NCBI GenBank assembly: GCA_037129925.1
Contig: JBAXTZ010000014.1
Span: 1 to 64,000, forward strand
Source: JBAXTZ01 sp037129925
GTDB lineage: Bacteria > Bacillota > Negativicutes > JBAXTZ01
Direction: 5' to 3'
Length of the DNA: 64,000 nucleotides
The notes beneath the pieces were generated by a model. That model was not told the origin of the DNA, ran no database searches, and saw only the letters and a program-made list of their open reading frames with translations. Every line of letters begins with the position of its first letter. Within the stretch, counting starts at the first letter, position 1. Position numbers and translations under genes: made by a program. Positions 59,646-64,000 of the stretch are shown in pieces.

Positions 59646-60146
59646 TTACTTAATCTTCACTGCGGCAATTAGTATCGTTACCGAAAACACTGCTACAATA
59701 ATATAATCGATTAGCGGATTTGCTGTGAGAAACTGTACTGCACCAAAATTCGGGCCAAGAAAGTTGCTGATCGACGGAAATATCAGTATAAAAACCAATC
59801 CTGCCAATAAACCGCCGAGATAACCAAACAAAGCGTCCAGAGAACCATTGCCAAGCGCAATCAACATCGTCCCCGGACAATAACCGAGGAGCGCCGCGCC
59901 AATACCAAAAACCAATCCGCCTACCACCACTCCGGTCACCACAAACGGCTTGACATCAAAATGCGCCCACCCGGTTTGGACGAATAAAAAGAACAATGCC
60001 GTACCAATACCGAGCGCGAAAAGCAGCGTCTTATACAAAGTTTTATTGCGTCCGGTAATCATATCATTAATAGTATCAAAATCACCGATGCGGGCGTATT
60101 GGGCAACAGCTCCGAATAATATTCCGGCGAATAATGCCATCCACAT
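59646..60146 (-). CDS. YeeE/YedE-family transporter subunit B
   Basis: 166 residues, about five membrane segments, with the family motif ALLGYCPGTMLIALGNG (conserved Cys). Members import thiosulfate or other sulphur/selenium species; two-gene versions are called PmpA/PmpB. The partner gene is immediately upstream (stop 2 bases before). Confidence 0.83.
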   Translation of the reverse strand: MWMALFAGILFGAVAQYARIGDFDTINDMITGRNKTLYKTLLFALGIGTALFFLFVQTGWAHFDVKPFVVTGVVVGGLVFGIGAALLGYCPGTMLIALGNGSLDALFGYLGGLLAGLVFILIFPSISNFLGPNFGAVQFLTANPLIDYIIVAVFSVTILIAAVKIK

Positions 60147-60148
60147 AA

Positions 60149-60649
60149 TTATTTACCCCCGCGATAGAACCAGCGACCAAAGATCCGGAAAGCAACAAAA
60201 GCGCACAACCCAAATACCAGTCCGGAAACTGCCAGTTGCATTCCTCCGGACAGGACGTGGCCACTCGAACAGCCGCCAGCCAGCCGGGCACCGAATATCA
60301 AAATAAAGCCGCCGACAAATGCGTAAATCATCCGCTGCTTAACCGAACCACCACGAGTTCGTAGCCAGCTGGCGTGCAAGATTGTCAGCTTAAAATCACC
60401 ACGAATCACACTGACTGCCACTGCCCCTAGCAAACAACCGATGACAAAAACCAATTCCCAACTACCGGCCTGAGTAATTTGGCGCATATATTCCGATTGC
60501 TGCAACCCGAACAGCTCGCCGCTCAAAAATGGATAGCCGGTGGATGCGCCAATCAGCCGTCCAGCAACGGCATCTAATCCGACCAGCGCATTTAACACTC
60601 CGATAGTCGCCCCGATTAGCAACCATTTCGGAACTTTCCGTTTACGCAT
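60149..60649 (-). CDS. YeeE/YedE-family transporter subunit A
   Basis: 166 residues from ATG at 60649 with GGAGG 8 bases upstream. Membrane protein with the second family motif GARLAGGCSSGHVLSGGMQLAVSG-type text (Cys in GGCSSGH). Together with the next gene it forms the two halves of a full-length YeeE. Sulphur supply for Fe-S clusters and rubredoxin-type proteins is a plausible role. Confidence 0.83.
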   Translation of the reverse strand: MRKRKVPKWLLIGATIGVLNALVGLDAVAGRLIGASTGYPFLSGELFGLQQSEYMRQITQAGSWELVFVIGCLLGAVAVSVIRGDFKLTILHASWLRTRGGSVKQRMIYAFVGGFILIFGARLAGGCSSGHVLSGGMQLAVSGLVFGLCAFVAFRIFGRWFYRGGK

Positions 60650-60711
60650 CGTGTCATTCCTCCAAAAACAAAATGCTACTTTAGCGAAAATTGAACGACT
60701 ACTCCGCAAAA

Positions 60712-61344
60712 TTATTTCATCAACACAATTCCGTCATAGACCATTTCCACGCCCATGCATAGAAGCAAAAACATCAACATTTTCACGGCGACTTTTGTGC
60801 CGGTCGCGCCCAGCGCCTTGCTGATAACGTCAATATAGCGATATACCAGCCAAACGCAACTCATTGCCATTATGGAAGCAATAACCATTTCGCCGTAATA
60901 TAGCGCGACAGTGGCAAATTTGTGTCCCTGGTCTTCGGAACGCGCCATCAGTCCGAGCGCAACCGCGCAAGCCCCCGGCCCGACCGTAAACGGAAAAGTC
61001 AACGGCACAAAGGCTTTATCGCGAATATTACCGGTTGGTGCCGCGGTATCCGCCGGTTTAGCATCGTCGGCCATCAAAATTTTCCAGGCGCTGGCAAGGA
61101 TTACCATACCGCCGCCAATTTCGATGAACTTTAGCTTCAGACCAAAGAAAGTCAAAATCGGATTGCCGGCAAAAATCACCGCCAGCAAAAATAATAACCC
61201 GTAAACCGCAATTTTCTGCGCCAACATTTGCCGCTCGGCGGCAGTAGCTTCAGCAGTATTCGCCAAAAATATCCCGGCGCTCCCCAATGGGTTAATAATC
61301 GACACCAGCGCCACAAAACAATACATAATTACTTGAATGCTCAT
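60712..61344 (-). CDS. MarC/UPF0056 family membrane protein
   Basis: 210 residues, six membrane segments. INPLGSAGIFLANT near the front and PLTFPFTVGPGA near residue 115 are the two repeated motifs of the MarC family. Function of the family is unsettled; older links to antibiotic resistance were withdrawn for MarC, and amino-acid (alanine) export has been suggested for some relatives. Confidence 0.85.
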   Translation of the reverse strand: MSIQVIMYCFVALVSIINPLGSAGIFLANTAEATAAERQMLAQKIAVYGLLFLLAVIFAGNPILTFFGLKLKFIEIGGGMVILASAWKILMADDAKPADTAAPTGNIRDKAFVPLTFPFTVGPGACAVALGLMARSEDQGHKFATVALYYGEMVIASIMAMSCVWLVYRYIDVISKALGATGTKVAVKMLMFLLLCMGVEMVYDGIVLMK

Positions 61345-61369
61345 CGTAGTTCCTTTACATTTTGTTGAC

Positions 61370-61393
61370 CAGCGGCTGGCGGCTAGCGGCTGG
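61370..61393. repeat. Short heptad array (GCGGCTG/GCGGCTA type)
   Basis: gcggctg, gcggcta, gcggctg. Contains the stop codon (TAG) of the permease gene and its last codons. Confidence 0.8.
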
Positions 61394-62768
61394 AATTGTT
61401 CAAATCGCTATGCTTATAGCCGTACAGCGCGTATATTACCAACCCCAGTATCGCCCAAACCAAAAAACACTTCCAGGTAAACGATTCAAGGCTGAACATC
61501 AAAAAGCCGCAGGAAAGCACCGAAAGCGGCGCAACAACGTACGGCGCAGGGCAGCGAAAAGCCCGAGGCAAGTCCGGCTGAGTTATTCGCAATACTAACA
61601 CCCCTAGCGATGCCGCGATAAAGGCAAATAAGGTGCCGATATTAACTAGCTCAGCGAGAATTTCCAATTTCACAAAACCGGTAATGCAACAAATAACAAT
61701 GCCGGTTACAACCGTTATTATATGCGGAGTATGATATTTTGGATGCACATTATGAAAAACTTTTGGCAGCAATCCATCACGCCCCATCGAGTAGAATAAT
61801 CGGGTCTGCGAGTAGAACAGCACCAATACCACCGAAGTCAGCCCAAAAACCACCCCGGTGCCGACTACTGCAGCGCCAAATTTGAAACCAAGCACGTCAA
61901 GCACATGCGCCACCGGTGCGCCGGTATCCAACTCCGGATAGGGCAACACTCCGGTCATGATGCCGGTGACGATGATATACAACACCGTAACGACAAACAG
62001 ACAACCTAAAATTCCAATCGGGATGTCACGAGCCGGATTGCGGGTTTCCTCCGAACTGTTCGCCACCATATCAAAACCGATATAGGCAAAAAAGGCAAAC
62101 GAAGCGCCTTTGAAAACACCCGCCCAGCCAAAAGGCATGAACGGTGTCCAATTGGCGGTGTTCACATAAGGTGCCGCGCAAAAAATAAAAACAAACACCG
62201 CGCACAACTTGATGATTACCAATATCCGATTAAACTTGGCGCTTTCGCGCATTCCCCGATACAGTACCCCGGTAAGAAATAGTACCAGTAAGATTGACGG
62301 TATATTTATCCAACCACCATCGGCTGGAACTGCTGTGAACGCTATCGGCAACTTAAAACCAATCGAATCGATGACCGTCACCACATAACTAGACCAACCG
62401 GAGGCTATTGCCGCAGCGCCGACCGTATATTCCAAGACCAGACTCCAACCGACCATCCAAGCGACAACTTCGCCAAGCGCCGAGTAGGCATAAGTATAGG
62501 CACTACCGCTAACCGGCACCATTGAAGCCAGCTCGGCATAGGCCAAGGCCGCGAACGCGCAGGCGATTCCTGAGAAAACAAACGACAGCATCAAAGCCGG
62601 TCCGGCGATTTTAGCCGCGCCGATGCCGGTAAACACAAAAATACCGGTGCCCACAATTACCCCAACACCCATCAAAATTAAGTCCAACGCTGTAAGCGAG
62701 CGGGTAAGCTGGGTTTTTTTGGCCGAGTCTAGTAACTGAGTAACCGTTTTGGTACGAAATAAATTCAT
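61383..62768 (-). CDS. APC-superfamily amino-acid permease (CAT-like)
   Basis: 461 residues from ATG at 62768 (GGAGG 4 bases upstream). Twelve or more membrane segments. LDLILMGVGVIVGTGIFVFTG is the conserved first-helix region, followed by SFVFSGIACAFAALAYAELASM and PVSGSAYTYAYSALGE, typical of cationic-amino-acid/YfnA-like permeases. Substrate unknown. The C-terminal SSR is supplied by a heptad repeat. Confidence 0.9.
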   Translation of the reverse strand: MNLFRTKTVTQLLDSAKKTQLTRSLTALDLILMGVGVIVGTGIFVFTGIGAAKIAGPALMLSFVFSGIACAFAALAYAELASMVPVSGSAYTYAYSALGEVVAWMVGWSLVLEYTVGAAAIASGWSSYVVTVIDSIGFKLPIAFTAVPADGGWINIPSILLVLFLTGVLYRGMRESAKFNRILVIIKLCAVFVFIFCAAPYVNTANWTPFMPFGWAGVFKGASFAFFAYIGFDMVANSSEETRNPARDIPIGILGCLFVVTVLYIIVTGIMTGVLPYPELDTGAPVAHVLDVLGFKFGAAVVGTGVVFGLTSVVLVLFYSQTRLFYSMGRDGLLPKVFHNVHPKYHTPHIITVVTGIVICCITGFVKLEILAELVNIGTLFAFIAASLGVLVLRITQPDLPRAFRCPAPYVVAPLSVLSCGFLMFSLESFTWKCFLVWAILGLVIYALYGYKHSDLNNSSR

Positions 62769-62904
62769 TTGGCCTCCAGATATTACAGATACTTCCATAA
62801 TAAAGCAGTCTGACGTTTTTTTCAAGATATTTACACCGGCTAAATATTTAACCGAACTTCTTTTTGTTTATTTAAAAAATGTTTCGCAAGAAGTTTATCA
62901 CACC

Positions 62905-62941
62905 AAAAAAAACAACCTCGCGACTCCACGAGGTTGTTTTT
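62905..62941 (-). terminator. Terminator of the rubredoxin transcript
   Basis: AACAACCTCG (62911-62920) pairs with CGAGGTTGTT (62929-62938). On the minus strand the T-run is eight bases; on the plus strand five, so it may act both ways. The remaining gap 62769-62904 shows nothing definite. Confidence 0.85.
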
Positions 62942-62952
62942 AATCATTTAGA

Positions 62953-63078
62953 TAATTTTTTGTAAAAAATGTGCAGGTTCAAGGCGCGACGAGTATTGTG
63001 ACGCGCCGCGTACGCGGGGTACGCAAGCTAGCAAACACAGGAGCAACGCCGAAGATGCGCGGTTTTTATAAAAAATTA
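62953..63078. mobile_element. MITE-like element with imperfect terminal inverted repeats
   Basis: Ends TAATTTTTTGTAAAAAATGTGC (62953-62974) and the complement of GATGCGCGGTTTTTATAAAAAATTA (63054-63078) match imperfectly; the about 80-base core is GC-rich with CGCGCC/GTACGCGGGGTACG pieces, unlike the surroundings. No ORF. The right end contains the stop codon of rubredoxin. Called mobile from structure only, with one copy in the window. Confidence 0.45.
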
Positions 63079-63234
63079 AGCGGCTTTCTCGAAGTTAGTT
63101 TTATCAACGCCACACAACGGGCAAACCCAATCAGCCGGAATGGCTTCAAATTTTGTGCCGGCAGCAATACTACCATCAGCATAGCCTACTTTTTCATCAT
63201 ACTCAAATCCACAGATAGTGCAAGTCCAAACCAT
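63076..63234 (-). CDS. Rubredoxin
   Basis: 52 residues, GGAGG 6 bases before ATG. Begins MVWTCTICGFEYDEKVG and later has DWVCPLCGVDKTNFEK: two CxxCG pairs holding one iron, the standard rubredoxin fold. Electron carrier for rubrerythrin, flavodiiron proteins or superoxide reductase, none of which adjoin. The stop codon lies in a MITE-like inverted repeat. Own strong promoter. Confidence 0.95.
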   Translation of the reverse strand: MVWTCTICGFEYDEKVGYADGSIAAGTKFEAIPADWVCPLCGVDKTNFEKAA

Positions 63235-63292
63235 AATATCCTCCAAAAGTTTAATATATCATATCGACCGTGTCGAGCTATGAATAGATTAT

Positions 63293-63321
63293 ATTATACT
63301 GCGCTGACCAGATTCTGACAA
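63293..63321 (-). promoter_or_regulatory. Promoter of the rubredoxin gene
   Basis: Minus strand TTGTCA (63321-63316), 17-base spacer, TATAAT (63298-63293). It begins 2 bases after the stop of the upstream secreted-protein gene. Confidence 0.82.
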
Positions 63322-63323
63322 TA

Positions 63324-63956
63324 TTATATTGTGACGACCAGTCCGGGCACTGCGTAATAATCCCACCAAATCATCTGTTCGCTAATCATATTATCACTGT
63401 CGCTGGTGATTAATTGATACATAATATTCATCGGTGCATGAACATACAACAGTGAAGCGGCTTTATCCACGTCAAATTTGACAAAGTAGCTGGGTATGGC
63501 TGCGCTACGAATATAAAAATAATTAAAGTAAGTGGCCGTAGTCTTCCAAACTGTCACTCTTTTTCTTGAGTCAAATTTCAGCGAAACTGCGTTGTTCTTG
63601 GTAACGTCAATATCTTTGAACTCGGAAATGAATATTGTATCAATTCCGTGACTAAAACCTTGTTGATTCGGCACAAATGGCGCCAGCTTGGCAAAAAAAT
63701 AATATTTCCCACTTATCGCTAACTTTAAGTTTTTAAAAACTGCCACACCATTTTTATCCGTGGATGCGGTTGCAACGGCATTAGGCGCATCAGGAAACAT
63801 TATCTTTAGCAAAACAAATTCCAAGGGTACCTCATTTTCATCAGTCAATGTTACCGAAAGCTCAGTCACCGGAACGTTGTAACGAGTCCCGGCCTCGGCC
63901 AAACTGACTAACGCGAGCGTGGCAATCATTAGCAATATCAATAAGCGCTTGTTCAC
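63324..63956 (-). CDS. Secreted protein with an Ig-like carboxypeptidase-regulatory fold
   Basis: 210 residues; GTG start at 63956 with AGAGAGG 6 bases upstream. Signal peptide about 1-22 (LILLMIATLALVSLAEA). The following part (VTELSVTLTDENEVPLEFVLLKI, STDKNGVAVFKNLKLAISGKYYFFAKL) is the beta-sandwich of transthyretin/CarboxypepD_reg-like domains. The C-terminal half is aromatic-rich and unrecognised. Function unknown; its promoter lies at or beyond the window's right edge. Confidence 0.65.
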   Translation of the reverse strand: MNKRLLILLMIATLALVSLAEAGTRYNVPVTELSVTLTDENEVPLEFVLLKIMFPDAPNAVATASTDKNGVAVFKNLKLAISGKYYFFAKLAPFVPNQQGFSHGIDTIFISEFKDIDVTKNNAVSLKFDSRKRVTVWKTTATYFNYFYIRSAAIPSYFVKFDVDKAASLLYVHAPMNIMYQLITSDSDNMISEQMIWWDYYAVPGLVVTI

Positions 63957-64000
63957 AGCTATACCTCTCTACTTCGGTAGTGTTAGTTCTGGTTGCTGGT

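Overview
The window (about 45% GC by eye) reads as a chromosome segment of an anaerobic, fermentative bacterium with a two-membrane envelope. Anaerobic marks are a single-chain pyruvate:ferredoxin oxidoreductase, rubredoxin, a 38-residue desulforedoxin, a nitroreductase and a URO-D-type methyltransferase homologue. Three secreted proteins end in an aromatic residue after repeated beta-strands, like outer-membrane barrels. Regulation looks Bacillota-like: type 1B PyrD/PyrK, a YtrA-type GntR/ABC operon, a LytS-type two-component pair and a ykkC-family riboswitch. A diderm relative of Bacillota or a neighbouring candidate phylum fits. I cannot place it more exactly.

Layout. 1-310: promoter and boxA-like leader of an rRNA operon running off the left edge, then a terminator. 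315-5460: OPA-family transporter, uridine kinase, secreted DUF4434 protein, orphan Sfp-type phosphopantetheinyl transferase with a small unknown partner, TIM-barrel isomerase. 5595-8949: aspT-asdA, an aspartate:alanine exchange and decarboxylation pair. 9014-14702 (minus): CBM9-like protein and a NAD operon (DUF2284 protein, nadC, nadA, nadB) ending in a histidine kinase core whose H-box His is Arg. 14872-23633 (plus): pyrC, leader peptide with attenuator, pyrF, carA, carB, pyrK, pyrD. 23660-27921 (minus): GH13 glucosidase overlapping an RPH-like PEP-utilising enzyme. 28191-34256: membrane protein, barrel protein, MFS carrier, a desulforedoxin/nitroreductase/haem-membrane-protein operon, two modular pilins. 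34333-37015 (minus): ABC, permease, GntR and GIN-domain operon with a palindromic operator. 37343-45435: porin, Cys-less asparagine-synthetase homologue with two-component system, mnmG. 45577-52258 (minus): URO-D protein, AcuB-like protein, livKHMGF behind a ykkC-family (probably ppGpp) riboswitch and a consensus promoter. 52317-55771 (minus): choloylglycine-hydrolase homologue, barrel protein, secreted calpain-type protease. 56027-63956 (minus): PFOR, YeeE/YedE pair, MarC, amino-acid permease, rubredoxin, secreted protein.

Much of the segment concerns aspartate, glutamine and nucleotides: aspartate is exchanged for alanine, oxidised by NadB for NAD, and pyrimidines are built from glutamine-derived carbamoyl phosphate. 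Amino-acid import by Liv appears tied to starvation signalling.

Two repeat families run through the window. The first is about sixteen degenerate arrays with a 7-base period, between genes and inside two coding regions. The second is five short hairpins, all with GTAGGGGC on the minus strand. Several genes end inside these repeats. The most novel items are the pyrF leader/attenuator, the ykkC-family element, the heptad arrays, the Cys-less asparagine-synthetase homologue with its two-component system, the His-less kinase and the secreted calpain.
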